Positions 26,747-36,279 are shown, counted from the stretch's first letter. The stretch: 64,000 bases of DNA from Pseudomonas japonica (GCF_013522925.1 NZ_JAAMQU010000004.1:372001-436000); one strand, 5' to 3'. Notes: a model not told the origin generated them from the letters alone. Made by a program: numbers and translations.

Positions 26747-27628
26747 TTACAACGTCGGCGACGGACTTTTGACAGCTTGCCCCTTCACCGGCTGCACTGC
26801 CCCGGACGGTGCACTTTGTGTGCCAGCCCGCTTCAGTGCCGCATCTGGCGTGGCGTTGGCGGTGCCAGAGCCTGTAAGGCTACGGCGCACTTCCAGGTTT
26901 CTGGAAATCACCAGCACCACCCGCCGATTGCGCGCGCGGCCGTCGGCCGTATCGTTGCCCGCGACCGGTTGATATTCACCATAGCCCACGGCGGCCATGC
27001 GGCCAGGGTCGATGCCATCCATGGCCAGCATGCGCACGATGCTCGAGGCGCGGGCCGAAGACAGCTCCCAGTTGGTCGGGTATTGCGCGGTACGGATAGG
27101 CTGATTGTCGGTAAAGCCTTCGACGTGAACCGGGTTGGCAAAGGGCTGAAGGATGCCAGCGACCTTTTCAATGATTGCAAAGGCACGATCGCTGGGGATG
27201 GCGTCGCCGCTGCCGAACAACAGGCCGGACTTGAGCTCGATCTCGATCCACAGCTCGTTGCCGCGGACCGTCAACTGGTCGGCGGCGATCAGGTCGCCAA
27301 AGGCCGTGCGCACGTCTTCGGTAATGGTCTTGAGCGCATCGGACTCCCCCACCGCCGCGTCTGGCTCGTCGCTCTCGGTATTGAGCGGGGTAACCGGCTG
27401 CGTGGTGCGCGGGCGCTCGTCGCCGATCGGGATGGGCTTGAGGCTGCGCTGTTGTTCGTTGAATACCCCTACGAGGGCGTCGGAGAGCACTTTGTATTTG
27501 CCCTCGTTCACCGAAGAGATCGAGTACATCACCACGAAGAAGGCGAACAGCAGCGTGATGAAGTCCGCGTAGGACACCAGCCAGCGTTCGTGATTCTCGT
27601 GCTCTTCGGTAACCCGCCGACGACGCAT
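26747..27628 (-). CDS. motD: Flagellar stator protein MotD (MotB family)
   Basis: This is a 293-residue stator subunit. The single membrane helix WLVSYADFITLLFAFFVVMY carries the proton-path aspartate in YADF. The plug/linker and OmpA-like peptidoglycan-binding domain (about 130-250) include VEGFTDNQPI and NWELSSARASSIVRML and AVGYGEYQPVA. A basic Ser/Ala-rich tail follows. I use the ATG at 27628, with GGAG in front; a TTG precedes it by one codon. With MotC it forms one of the two Pseudomonas stator types. Confidence 0.93.
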   Translation of the reverse strand: MRRRRVTEEHENHERWLVSYADFITLLFAFFVVMYSISSVNEGKYKVLSDALVGVFNEQQRSLKPIPIGDERPRTTQPVTPLNTESDEPDAAVGESDALKTITEDVRTAFGDLIAADQLTVRGNELWIEIELKSGLLFGSGDAIPSDRAFAIIEKVAGILQPFANPVHVEGFTDNQPIRTAQYPTNWELSSARASSIVRMLAMDGIDPGRMAAVGYGEYQPVAGNDTADGRARNRRVVLVISRNLEVRRSLTGSGTANATPDAALKRAGTQSAPSGAVQPVKGQAVKSPSPTL

Positions 27629-27631
27629 CAA

Positions 27632-28372
27632 TTACTCCATGAAGCCATGCAGCTTCAGTTCGATGGACCGGGGGTTTTCGCCTTCCGCGATCGAGAGTAG
27701 CCCCTCAAGGAGCATCTCCCGGTAGCGGGACTGGCGCTGAGCAAGCGCCTTGAGTTTATTGGCGACGGGCAGCAACACCAGGTTGGCTGACGCCACACCG
27801 TAGATAGTGGCTACGAAAGCAACTGCTATGCCACTTCCCAGCTGCGAGGGGTCGGCGAGGTTACCCATCACATGGATAAGCCCCATTACCGCGCCGATGA
27901 TGCCGATGGTGGGCGCATAGCCGCCCATGCATTCGTACACCTTGGCGGCGCGCACATCGCGGTTTTCCTGGGAGAGGAAGTCCAGCTCCAGGATGCTGCG
28001 GATCGCTTCGGGCTCGGCGCCATCGACCAGCAACTGCAGGCCTTTGCGGGCATAGTTGTCCGGCTCGGTGTCGGCCACGCTTTCCAGCCCAAGCAGGCCT
28101 TCCTTGCGCGCGACCAGGCTCCAGCCCACTACCCGATCCACGCCGCCGGCGAGGTCGATACGCGGCGGGAAGAAAATCCACGGCAGTATCTGCAGCGCAC
28201 GCTTGAACGCGCTGATGGGCGTTTGCAACAGGGCTGCCGCCAAGGTTCCGCCGAGCACGATCAAGCCCGCCGGGCCGTTGAGCAAGGACGGCAGATGGCC
28301 GCCCTCCAGGAAGTTACCGCCCACAATGGCAACGAACGCGAGAATGATCCCGATAAGGCTCAGTACATCCAT
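27632..28372 (-). CDS. motC: Flagellar stator protein MotC (MotA family)
   Basis: This is a 246-residue four-helix stator subunit: [25 protein letters not shown], then GPAGLIVLGGTLAAALLQTP. The cytoplasmic loop with charged residues includes YECMGGYAPTIGIIGAVMGLIHVMGNL, the conserved A/P motif of MotA proteins. The ATG at 28372 overlaps the cheB stop (TAATG); a GTG nine bases upstream is an alternative. It pairs with MotD. Confidence 0.93.
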   Translation of the reverse strand: MDVLSLIGIILAFVAIVGGNFLEGGHLPSLLNGPAGLIVLGGTLAAALLQTPISAFKRALQILPWIFFPPRIDLAGGVDRVVGWSLVARKEGLLGLESVADTEPDNYARKGLQLLVDGAEPEAIRSILELDFLSQENRDVRAAKVYECMGGYAPTIGIIGAVMGLIHVMGNLADPSQLGSGIAVAFVATIYGVASANLVLLPVANKLKALAQRQSRYREMLLEGLLSIAEGENPRSIELKLHGFME

Positions 28373-29505
28373 TACTGGCACGCCTCCGCCAGGTACCGGC
28401 CCATGTCATCCAGGCTGTACACCGCATCGGCAAGGCCGGCTTTGGCCACCGCCATGGGCATGCCATAGATCACGCAGCTGGCTTCATCCTGCGCCCACAC
28501 CTGGCTGCCACTCTGCTTGAGCAGGCGCGCGCCTTCACGGCCATCCGCGCCCATGCCGGTCAGCACCACGGCCAGCACCTTGTCCCCGAAGGACTTGGCG
28601 GCCGAGCCGAAGGTGATGTCCACGCAGGGTTTGTAATTCAGGCGCTCATCGCCGGGCAGGATTTTCACCGTGCCACGGGCGTCCACCATCATCTGTTTGC
28701 CGCCCGGCGCCAGCAATGCCAAGCCTGGGCGCAGCTGATCACCGTCTTCCGCTTCCTTGACGCTGATGCGGCAGAGTTTATCCAGCCGCTCGGCGAAGGC
28801 ACGCGTGAAGGCCGCAGGCATATGCTGGATAAGCACGATGGGCGACGGGAAATTGGCGGGTAGCTGGGTGAGTACCCGCTGCAGGGCAACCGGGCCACCG
28901 GTAGACGTGCCGATGGCCAGCAGCTTGTAGGCCTTGCGACGAGGGGCACCGCTGGTGGCCGGTGCGGCAGGCCGCGGCGGCGCAGCAGGTGCAGGCGCCG
29001 CAGGCGTTGGGCGTACTGGCGTGCGGCTGGTGAAAGGCTCGCGGGACACGGGAGCAGGCGACGGCGCCGCAGCGGCGGCCGCCGATGAGCCGGAACTGAA
29101 GCGGCGATTGCTGCGGGCGATGGAATTCACCTTCTCGCACAGCAGCTGCCGGACTTTGTCCGGGTTCTTCGAGATGTCTTCGAAGTTCTTCGGCAGAAAG
29201 TCCACTGCGCCAGCATCCAGCGCATCCAGGGTTACCCGGGCGCCTTCATGGGTAAGCGAGGAGAACATCAATACCGGCGTGGGGCAACGCTGCATGATGT
29301 GACGGACCGCCGTGATGCCATCCATCATCGGCATTTCGTAATCCATGGTGATCACGTCAGGCTTGAGGGCGATGGCCTGGTCGATGGCTTCGCGGCCATT
29401 GCTGGCCGTGCCCACTACCTTGATATTGCTGTCCTGCGAAAGAATTTCGGTAAGGCGGCGGCGGAAAAAACCGGAATCGTCCACCACCAGGACTGTGAGT
29501 GCCAT
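28372..29505 (-). CDS. cheB: Chemotaxis response regulator protein-glutamate methylesterase CheB
   Basis: This is a 377-residue two-domain enzyme that demethylates and deamidates chemoreceptors. The receiver domain (about 1-125) starts [18 protein letters not shown] with phospho-acceptor D55 in [12 protein letters not shown]. An alanine/proline-rich linker (about 140-185) follows. The CheB catalytic domain has the serine motif [16 protein letters not shown], the histidine in [14 protein letters not shown], and the aspartate in [13 protein letters not shown]. The stop overlaps the motC ATG. Confidence 0.95.
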   Translation of the reverse strand: MALTVLVVDDSGFFRRRLTEILSQDSNIKVVGTASNGREAIDQAIALKPDVITMDYEMPMMDGITAVRHIMQRCPTPVLMFSSLTHEGARVTLDALDAGAVDFLPKNFEDISKNPDKVRQLLCEKVNSIARSNRRFSSGSSAAAAAAPSPAPVSREPFTSRTPVRPTPAAPAPAAPPRPAAPATSGAPRRKAYKLLAIGTSTGGPVALQRVLTQLPANFPSPIVLIQHMPAAFTRAFAERLDKLCRISVKEAEDGDQLRPGLALLAPGGKQMMVDARGTVKILPGDERLNYKPCVDITFGSAAKSFGDKVLAVVLTGMGADGREGARLLKQSGSQVWAQDEASCVIYGMPMAVAKAGLADAVYSLDDMGRYLAEACQ

Positions 29506-29553
29506 AGTTACTCCATTACAGACCGCCGGCGTTCATGGCCGGCGGCAGCGGTG

Positions 29554-31746
29554 TCAGATACGCCGTGCGGCGTAGCGCTTGAGCATGCTTGGAACATCCA
29601 GGATCAACGCGATACGACCGTCGCCGGTAATGGTCGCGCCAGACATCCCGGGCGTGCCCTGGAGCATCTTGCCCAGTGGCTTGATCACCACTTCCTCCTG
29701 GCCCACCAACTGGTCGACCACGAAACCAATGCGCTGGGTGCCTACCGAAAGGATCACCACATGGCCCTCGCGTTGCTCGTTGTCCTGCGCGCCGGGCACC
29801 AGCCAGCGCTTGAGATAGAACAGCGGCAGCGCTTTGTCGCGCACGATCACCACTTCCTGCCCGTCGACCACGTTGGTGCGCGACAGGTCGAGGTGGAAGA
29901 TCTCGTTCACGCTCACCAGCGGGAAGGCGAAGGCCTGGTTTTCCAGCATTACCATCAGCGTGGGCATGATCGCCAGGGTGAGCGGCACCTTGATGACGAT
30001 CTTCGAGCCTTGGCCCTTGGCCGAGTAAATATTGATCGAACCGTTGAGCTGGGAAATCTTGGTTTTCACCACGTCCATGCCCACGCCACGGCCCGACACA
30101 TCGGAAATTTCGGTCTTGGTGGAGAAGCCCGGGGCGAAGATCAGGTTGTAGCAGTCCGTTTCAGACAGGCGATCGGCCGCGTCCTTGTCCATCAGGCCCT
30201 TTTCCACGGCCTTGGCACGCAACACGGCTGGGTCCATGCCCTTGCCATCGTCGGAGATGGACAAGAGGATGTGGTCCCCTTCCTGCTCGGCGGACAACAC
30301 CACCTTGCCGGAGCGTGGTTTGCCGGACTCTTCGCGCTCATCGGGCATTTCAACGCCATGGTCCACAGCGTTGCGCACCAAGTGGACCAACGGGTCGGCA
30401 AGGGCCTCTACGAGGTTCTTGTCGAGGTCGGTTTCTTCGCCCACCAACTCCAGGTTGATTTCTTTCTTGAGCTGACGTGCAAGGTCGCGAACCAGTCGCG
30501 GGAAGCGCCCGAACACTTTCTTGATCGGCTGCATCCGCGTTTTCATCACGGCGGTCTGCAGGTCGGCGGTGACCACGTCCAGGTTGGACACGGCCTTGGA
30601 CATGGCTTCGTCGCCGCTGTTAAGGCCAAGCCGTACCAGGCGGTTACGCACCAGCACCAGCTCACCCACCATGTTCATGATTTCGTCCAGCCGCGCGGTA
30701 TCGACCCGCACAGTGGTTTCGGCCTCGCTGGCCGCTGGCTTGTCCCCTGCCGGGGCGGGGCGCGCGGCTGCGGCGGCCGGGGCAGCAGCAGCCGCCGCAG
30801 CGCGTGCAGGCTCCGCCCGGGCTGGCGCGGCAGCGGGCTTGGCCGGTGCTGGCGCCGGTGCCGCGGCAGGCTTGGCCGCCTGGGGCGCTACCGGTGCCTC
30901 GGCTGCGGCTTCGGCGTTGAACTTCCCCTTGCCGTGAAGCTGGTCAAGCAACGCTTCGAATTCGTTGTCGGTGATCAGATCGCCACCGCCTACCGAAGGA
31001 ACAGGTGCCGATGGTGCAGCGGCAGCGGGCGCTACCACCTTGTCCACGGCGAAGCTGCCTTTGCCATGCAGTTGATCGAGCAGCGCTTCGAACTCGGCGT
31101 CGGTGATCTCGTCCCCGGCACCAGGCGCTGTTGGCGCGGGTTCGGCAGCGGCAGTGGGCAGGGCTTCAGGCGCGAATTGGCCCTTGCCATGGAGCTGGTC
31201 CAGCAGCGATTCGAATTCGGCGTCGGTGATGTCGTCACTGCCGCTGGCAGGCACTGAAACATCGTCCAGGCTCTGCACGAGCGCCTCGAACTCATTTTCA
31301 TGCCTGGGCGCAGAGGCGGCCACTGGCGCCGGTGCTTCGACCGCTGGTGCGGCGCCAGCGGGTTCCGCCAGGCGGGCCAGGGCAGCAAGCAGCTCTGGGG
31401 TAGCCGGGGTAAGGGGGGCACGTTCGCGTACTTGCCCGAACATGCTGTTGACGGTGTCGAGCGCTTCAAGCACTACGTCCATCAGTTCGGAGTCTACGCG
31501 GCGTTCGCCCTTGCGCAGAATGTCGAACACGTTCTCGGCGATATGGCAGCATTCGACCAGCTCGTTGAGCTGGAGAAAGCCGGCGCCGCCTTTAACGGTA
31601 TGAAAACCACGAAAAATCGCATTAAGCAGATCCGCGTCGTCGGGGCGGCTTTCCAGCTCCACCAACTGTTCGGACAACTGCTCGAGGATCTCGCCGGCCT
31701 CTACCAGGAAGTCCTGGAGGATTTCTTCATCGGCGCCGAAGCTCAT
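29554..31746 (-). CDS. cheA: Chemotaxis histidine kinase CheA with triplicated linker motif
   Basis: This is a 730-residue kinase. The P1 Hpt domain (1-105) has phospho-histidine H49 in FRGFHTVKGGAGF. An alanine/proline linker carries three near-identical copies of ITDAEFEALLDQLHGKG at about 173-189, 214-230 and 258-274, plus a degenerate copy at 151-163. A recognisable P2 domain is not evident. P3 begins near 345 (TVRVDTARLDEIMNMVGELV). The P4 ATPase has HLVRNAVDHGVE, SDDGKGMDP and SGRGVGMDVV. The P5 CheW-like domain ends in GDGRIALILDVPSMLKRY. It phosphorylates CheY and CheB. Confidence 0.95.
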   Translation of the reverse strand: MSFGADEEILQDFLVEAGEILEQLSEQLVELESRPDDADLLNAIFRGFHTVKGGAGFLQLNELVECCHIAENVFDILRKGERRVDSELMDVVLEALDTVNSMFGQVRERAPLTPATPELLAALARLAEPAGAAPAVEAPAPVAASAPRHENEFEALVQSLDDVSVPASGSDDITDAEFESLLDQLHGKGQFAPEALPTAAAEPAPTAPGAGDEITDAEFEALLDQLHGKGSFAVDKVVAPAAAAPSAPVPSVGGGDLITDNEFEALLDQLHGKGKFNAEAAAEAPVAPQAAKPAAAPAPAPAKPAAAPARAEPARAAAAAAAPAAAAARPAPAGDKPAASEAETTVRVDTARLDEIMNMVGELVLVRNRLVRLGLNSGDEAMSKAVSNLDVVTADLQTAVMKTRMQPIKKVFGRFPRLVRDLARQLKKEINLELVGEETDLDKNLVEALADPLVHLVRNAVDHGVEMPDEREESGKPRSGKVVLSAEQEGDHILLSISDDGKGMDPAVLRAKAVEKGLMDKDAADRLSETDCYNLIFAPGFSTKTEISDVSGRGVGMDVVKTKISQLNGSINIYSAKGQGSKIVIKVPLTLAIMPTLMVMLENQAFAFPLVSVNEIFHLDLSRTNVVDGQEVVIVRDKALPLFYLKRWLVPGAQDNEQREGHVVILSVGTQRIGFVVDQLVGQEEVVIKPLGKMLQGTPGMSGATITGDGRIALILDVPSMLKRYAARRI

Positions 31747-31831
31747 TTGGGTGCTCCCTGGAATTTTGTAAGTGGCATCCGGCCCGGATAGCGCAATTTA
31801 GCGCCGGTTCGATGAGGCTTCCAGACCAGGC

Positions 31832-32620
31832 TCAGAAGCCCAGGCTGGAAAGCAGATCATCCACATCGTCCTGGCCGGATACGACGTCTTCACGCTTATC
31901 GGCATGAATCTGCGGACCTTCACCCCGGGAGAGGTCTTTTTCGGTATTTTTTTCGTCCAGCAGGCTTTCAGGGTCATGCTCGATACCCGCAAAGCGGTCT
32001 ACCTGGCTGGCCATGAGTACCAGCTTGAGCAGGTTGGACTCCACGTCCGTCACCAGCGCGGTGACACGCTTGATCACCTGGCCAGTAAGGTCCTGATAGT
32101 CCTGTGCAAGCAGGATGTCGTTCAGATGGGCCGAGATAGCCGTGGCATCGCTTTCACTGCGTTGCAGAAAGCCATCCACGCGCTTCACCAGCTCGCGAAA
32201 CTCGCCCGCATCCACCTCACGGCGCATGAACCGCTGCCAGTCGGCGCGCACAGCGCGTGCCTCTTCCGCGAGGCCATGAACCACCGGTGTGCTTTGCTCC
32301 ACCAGGTCCATGGTGCGGTTGGCGGCGTTTTCGGTCAGGCGAACCACGTAATCCAGGCGCTCGGTGGCGTCGGTGATCTGCGAAACCTCCTCGGCCTTGG
32401 GCGAGCGAGGATCGATCTGGAAATTGACGATAGCGCTGTGCAATTCGCGGGTAAGCTTGCCCACTTCCTGGTACAGCCCACGGTCCCGCGTTTGGTTCAA
32501 TTGGTGAATCAACTGCACGGCGTCGCCGAAGCGGCCCTTTTCGAGGCTCTCCACCAACTGACGCGCATGGATTTTCAGGGTGGACTCGAAGTCCCCCAAC
32601 GGCAGATTACTGGACTCCAT
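31832..32620 (-). CDS. cheZ: CheY-P phosphatase CheZ
   Basis: This is a 262-residue helical protein that dephosphorylates CheY-P. It begins MESSNLPLGDFESTLKIHARQLVESL. The catalytic glutamine lies in the region DILLAQDYQDLTGQVIKRV, which is the family signature. The C-terminal CheY-binding peptide is DDVDDLLSSLGF. A long coiled-coil hairpin is expected between. It follows cheY by 20 bases in the same operon. Confidence 0.95.
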   Translation of the reverse strand: MESSNLPLGDFESTLKIHARQLVESLEKGRFGDAVQLIHQLNQTRDRGLYQEVGKLTRELHSAIVNFQIDPRSPKAEEVSQITDATERLDYVVRLTENAANRTMDLVEQSTPVVHGLAEEARAVRADWQRFMRREVDAGEFRELVKRVDGFLQRSESDATAISAHLNDILLAQDYQDLTGQVIKRVTALVTDVESNLLKLVLMASQVDRFAGIEHDPESLLDEKNTEKDLSRGEGPQIHADKREDVVSGQDDVDDLLSSLGF

Positions 32621-32640
32621 AGCGCCCCCTGTGCGGCCTC

Positions 32641-33015
32641 TCAGCTGTTGACGCGCTCGAAGATTTTCTCGATCTTCTCTTTCAGCACCTGCGCGGTGAA
32701 GGGCTTGACCACATAGCCGTTGACGCCAGCCTGGGCCGCTTCGATGATTTGTTCACGCTTGGCTTCAGCGGTCACCATCAGCACCGGCAGGTGCTTGAGA
32801 CGCTCATCTGCGCGCACGGTGCGCAGCAACTCGATACCGGTCATGCCCGGCATGTTCCAGTCGGTTACCAGGAAGTCGAAGGCGCCGCTTTGCAGCATGG
32901 GCAAAGCCGTATTGCCGTCGTCCGCTTCCGAGGTGTTGGTGAACCCCAGGTCGCGCAACAGGTTTTTAATGATCCGCCTCATCGTCGAAAAATCGTCAAC
33001 GATCAGGATTTTCAT
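32641..33015 (-). CDS. cheY: Chemotaxis response regulator CheY
   Basis: This is a single receiver domain. From ATG 33015 it is 124 residues, [20 protein letters not shown], with phospho-acceptor D52 in [12 protein letters not shown], the switch T in MVTAEA, and K in GYVVKPF. When phosphorylated by CheA it binds FliM and changes motor rotation. A GGAGGT site sits far (16 bases) from this ATG but close to an in-frame TTG at 33027 (LDKNMKIL), so a slightly longer protein is possible. Confidence 0.95.
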   Translation of the reverse strand: MKILIVDDFSTMRRIIKNLLRDLGFTNTSEADDGNTALPMLQSGAFDFLVTDWNMPGMTGIELLRTVRADERLKHLPVLMVTAEAKREQIIEAAQAGVNGYVVKPFTAQVLKEKIEKIFERVNS

Positions 33016-33205
33016 GTTCTTGTCCAAGTAGACCTCCAAGCAGTCTCAAACGCGCCCACTCCGGGACGCGCAGTCAATCGAATCCGTTTACACCTGTACC
33101 TGCATGACTGCCTGAGCAGGCGTGGCGGGCGGTGATATCATATTGCCGCCGTACCGTTCCAGCACTCTCTGAAATTTTTGCGGGCCAGCCCTCGGGCCAG
33201 CGGTA

Positions 33206-33949
33206 TCAGCGGGCGCGCCAGTCACCCAGACGGCTGCGCAAACGCGCCGCACACTGGCTATGCAACTGGCTCACACGAGACTCGCTCACCCCCAGTACTT
33301 CACCGATTTCCTTGAGGTTCAGTTCCTCGTCGTAATACAGCGACAGCACCAGGCGCTCCCGCTCGGGCAAGTTGGCAATGGCGTCAGCCAGTGCGCCCTG
33401 GAAGCGCTCGTCCTCCAGCCCACGCGCGGGTTCGCCGCTGTGGCTGGCGCCGCCCTCGTGCAAGCCTTCATGCTCGCCGTCCTCCAACAGGTCGTCGAAA
33501 CTGTACAGCCGGCTGCCCAAGGTATCGTTCAGCATCGAGTAATACTCTTCGATGCTGACCTTGAGTTCGGCAGCAACCTCGTGATCTTTAGCCTCACGAC
33601 CGGTACGCGCTTCAATTTTGCGAATCGCGTCGCTCACAGTGCGGCTGTTGCGGTGAACGGAGCGCGGTGCCCAGTCGCCTTTACGCACTTCATCGAGCAT
33701 CGCGCCGCGGATGCGGATACCGGCATAGGTCTCGAAACTCGCACCCTTGCTGGAGTCGTACTTGTTGGCCACCTCGAGCAGGCCGATCATGCCGGCCTGG
33801 ATGAGGTCTTCAACCTGTACGCTCGCGGGCAATCGCGCCAGCAGGTGATAGGCAATGCGCTTGACCAATGGCGCATAGCGCTCGATCAGCTCATGCTGCT
33901 GCGACTGCCGAGAGGCGTTGTTGTACATCCGGTATCCACTGGCGCTCAT
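33206..33949 (-). CDS. fliA: RNA polymerase sigma factor FliA (sigma-28)
   Basis: This is a 247-residue flagellar sigma factor for late genes such as flagellin. I start at ATG 33949 (MSASGYRMYNNASRQSQQHE), which overlaps the fleN stop by four bases. Region 2 reads LIERYAPLVKRIAYHL, VEDLIQAGMIGLLEVANKYD and FETYAGIRIRGAMLDEVRKGDW. Region 4 reads LPERERLVLSLYYDEELNLK and IGEVLGVSESRVSQLHSQ. A matching target promoter is visible at 62295-62321 before fliS. Confidence 0.96.
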   Translation of the reverse strand: MSASGYRMYNNASRQSQQHELIERYAPLVKRIAYHLLARLPASVQVEDLIQAGMIGLLEVANKYDSSKGASFETYAGIRIRGAMLDEVRKGDWAPRSVHRNSRTVSDAIRKIEARTGREAKDHEVAAELKVSIEEYYSMLNDTLGSRLYSFDDLLEDGEHEGLHEGGASHSGEPARGLEDERFQGALADAIANLPERERLVLSLYYDEELNLKEIGEVLGVSESRVSQLHSQCAARLRSRLGDWRAR

Positions 33950-34779
33950 GAGACAGGCCCCGCACTGGTTTGCTGTACCAAACGTTCGACGAAGAATTCC
34001 AGGTGCCCCCGCGGGTTGGCGGGCAGCGGCCAGGTATCGACTTTCTGAGCAATGGCCTTGAAGGCCAGCGCGCATTTCGAGCGCGGGAACGCTTCATAAA
34101 CGGCCCGCTGTTTCTGTACGGCCTTGCGCACGGTTTCGTCGTACGGCACCGCGCCTACGTATTGGAGCGCTACATCAAGGAAACGATCGGTTACCTTGGT
34201 GAGCTTGGCGAACAGGTTGCGCCCTTCCTGCGGGCTCTGGGCCATGTTGGCCAGCACGCGGAAGCGGTTCATGCCGTAGTCGCGGTTGAGCAGTTTGATC
34301 AAGGCGTAGGCATCGGTGATGGAGGTGGGCTCGTCGCACACCACCAGCAACACTTCCTGGGCGGCGCGCACGAAGCTCACTACCGAGTCGCCGATACCGG
34401 CCGCGGTATCGATCACCAGCACGTCCAGGTTATCGCCGATCTCGCTGAAGGCCTGGATGAGGCCGGCGTGTTGCGCCGGGGTCAGGTGGACCATGCTCTG
34501 GGTACCCGAGGCCGCCGGTACGATGCGTACCCCGCCCGGCCCCTGCAAGAGCACATCGCGCAGGTCGCAACGGCCCTCGATCACATCGGCGAGCGTGCGC
34601 TTGGGGGTGAGCCCCAGCAACACGTCGACGTTGGCCAGGCCAAGGTCGGCGTCCAGCAGCATCACCCGCCGGCCGAGTTCGGCCAGTGCCAGCGAAAGGT
34701 TCACTGACACGTTTGTCTTCCCGACGCCGCCCTTGCCGCCGGTCACCGCGATCACCTGTACGGGATGCATGCTGCCCAT
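33946..34779 (-). CDS. fleN: FleN (FlhG) flagellar number regulator, MinD-family ATPase
   Basis: This is a 277-residue antiactivator of FleQ that limits flagellar number. It opens MGSMHPVQVIAVTGGKGGVGKTN, a deviant Walker A (KGGVGKT), followed by MLLDADLGLANVDVLLGL, VIDTAAGIGDSVVSF and the C-terminal membrane-targeting region. MGSMHPVQVIAVTGG is characteristic of Pseudomonas FleN. It lies between a small ORF and fliA, overlapping fliA by four bases. Confidence 0.96.
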   Translation of the reverse strand: MGSMHPVQVIAVTGGKGGVGKTNVSVNLSLALAELGRRVMLLDADLGLANVDVLLGLTPKRTLADVIEGRCDLRDVLLQGPGGVRIVPAASGTQSMVHLTPAQHAGLIQAFSEIGDNLDVLVIDTAAGIGDSVVSFVRAAQEVLLVVCDEPTSITDAYALIKLLNRDYGMNRFRVLANMAQSPQEGRNLFAKLTKVTDRFLDVALQYVGAVPYDETVRKAVQKQRAVYEAFPRSKCALAFKAIAQKVDTWPLPANPRGHLEFFVERLVQQTSAGPVS

Positions 34780-34786
34780 TCGTTCT

Positions 34787-34945
34787 TTACCCTGTCACTG
34801 AGACGCTGGCTGCACCACGGCCCGCTTCGCCATCGAACAAGCCATTCGGCGAGCTGGCACAGCGTGTGGTGAAGGTAGGTTCCAAGCCAAACAGCGGCCT
34901 TTCGGACCCGCTGTCGCGCAACCAATTGCGCATGCATTCATTCAT
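34787..34945 (-). CDS. Candidate small ORF filling the flhF-fleN gap
   Basis: Reading the reverse strand directly gives a 52-residue frame starting MNECMRNWLRDSGSERPLFG and ending in VSVTG and a TAA stop. The ATG at 34945 is seven bases after a good AGGGG site that overlaps the flhF stop; the stop lies seven bases before the fleN ATG. An in-frame ATG at 34951 is an alternative. It thus occupies the gap almost exactly, as operon genes do. I recognise no family, signal peptide or membrane helix. It could be a chance frame in an untranslated spacer. Confidence 0.4.
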   Translation of the reverse strand: MNECMRNWLRDSGSERPLFGLEPTFTTRCASSPNGLFDGEAGRGAASVSVTG

Positions 34946-34956
34946 GTTCATTCCCC

Positions 34957-36279
34957 TCAGCCCGCACGTTTGCTGGGGCTGTGGTAGAGGTCAGCGAACA
35001 TATCGGCCATGGCCTCTTCGCTGGGCTCTTCCTGCATTTGTACGCTCACCGCGCGGCTGACCAACTGGTGCTTGCGAGGCAAGTGAAGGTCATCCGGAAT
35101 ACGCGGGCCATCGGTGAGGTAGGCCACCGGCAGCTCGTGGCTGATCGCCAGGCTCAATACCTCTCCCAGGCTCGCCGTTTCGTCGAGCTTGGTGAGGATA
35201 CAGCCTGCGAGGCCGCAACGCTTGTAACTATGGTAGGCCGCGGTCAAAACCTGCTTCTGGCTGGTGGTTGCCAGCACGAGGTAGTTGCGCGCGCGGATGC
35301 CCCGCCCGGCCAGGCTTTCGAGCTGCAGCTTGAGTGCCGGGTCGCTGGCTTGCAGGCCAGCGGTATCAATCAACACCACGCGTTTGCGCAGCAGCGGTTC
35401 CAGCGCCTGTGCCAGGGACTGACCCGGATCGACGTGGGTAACCGGCACATTAAGAATACGGCCGAGGGTTTTGAGTTGCTCCTGGGCGCCAATGCGGAAA
35501 CTGTCCATGCTTACCAATGCGATATTTTGCGCGCCGTATTTAAGCACATAACGCGCAGCAAGCTTGGCCAGCGTAGTGGTTTTCCCCATGCCGGCCGGCC
35601 CGACCATGGCAATCACTCCACCTTCTTCGAGGGGTTCGGCCTCGGGTGTGGAGATCATGCGGGCCAAGTGGGCCAGCAGCATGCGCCAGGCGTGACGCGG
35701 CTCGGCGATATCCTCCACCTGGCCCAGCAGGTCGCGGGCCAGCGGGCCGGAAAGGCCGATGCGTTGCAGCTTGCGCCACAGCGTGGCCTGCTCAGGGCGG
35801 GTACCTTGCAGTTGGGTCCACGCCAGCGAGCCCAGCTGCACTTCAAGCAGCTCGCGCAGGCCGGACAGCTCCGAGCGCATGGAATCGAACAGGCGCTGGT
35901 CCACCGCGGCAGGGGCAGGGGCTGCTGGCGCCGGCGCACGCGGCGCTTCGTTGAGGGTAGGCTCGATCAGTGGCTCGGCGGCGGTCAGCGGCAGGCCGGC
36001 GAACAGCTGGCGGTTGATCACGCCATCGCTGTTGCTGCGGGTGTCCAGCTCGGCCTGTGCCGAAACAATACGCGATTGGGTTTTGCGCAGCTCGTCTTCG
36101 AGCTCGATGTTGGGCACGCGTGGCGCCAGGGCCGAGAGCTTGTAATCCAGCGCAGCGGTAAGCTCGACGCCGCCAGCGATCCGGCGGTTGCCGATGATCG
36201 CGGCGTCAGCGCCCAGCTCGTCACGCACCAGTTTCATGGCTTGACGCATATCCGCGGCGAAAAAACGCTTCACTTGCAT
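34957..36279 (-). CDS. flhF: Flagellar SRP-type GTPase FlhF
   Basis: This is a 440-residue GTPase that places the flagellum at the pole. The N-terminal B domain starts MQVKRFFAADMRQAMKLVRD and continues into a variable proline-rich linker. The NG domain (about 150-440) shows P-loop GPAGMGKTTTLAKLAARYVL, VSMDSFRIGAQEQL, DTAGLQASDPAL and TKLDETASLGEVLSL. The length is normal. It follows flhA by 11 bases and is the only gene product here with an SRP GTPase fold. Confidence 0.96.
   Translation of the reverse strand: MQVKRFFAADMRQAMKLVRDELGADAAIIGNRRIAGGVELTAALDYKLSALAPRVPNIELEDELRKTQSRIVSAQAELDTRSNSDGVINRQLFAGLPLTAAEPLIEPTLNEAPRAPAPAAPAPAAVDQRLFDSMRSELSGLRELLEVQLGSLAWTQLQGTRPEQATLWRKLQRIGLSGPLARDLLGQVEDIAEPRHAWRMLLAHLARMISTPEAEPLEEGGVIAMVGPAGMGKTTTLAKLAARYVLKYGAQNIALVSMDSFRIGAQEQLKTLGRILNVPVTHVDPGQSLAQALEPLLRKRVVLIDTAGLQASDPALKLQLESLAGRGIRARNYLVLATTSQKQVLTAAYHSYKRCGLAGCILTKLDETASLGEVLSLAISHELPVAYLTDGPRIPDDLHLPRKHQLVSRAVSVQMQEEPSEEAMADMFADLYHSPSKRAG

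Noticed and set aside
29248..31257. 669-codon plus-strand frame over cheA
   Set aside because: It is the antisense of cheA; its repeats mirror the CheA linker repeats and it has no independent features.
33016..33205. FliA promoter before cheY
   Set aside because: TAAACGGA is present but no GCCGATA-like box follows at the right distance. The GGCGG/CCGCC inverted repeat around TGATATCA there is also too weak to call.
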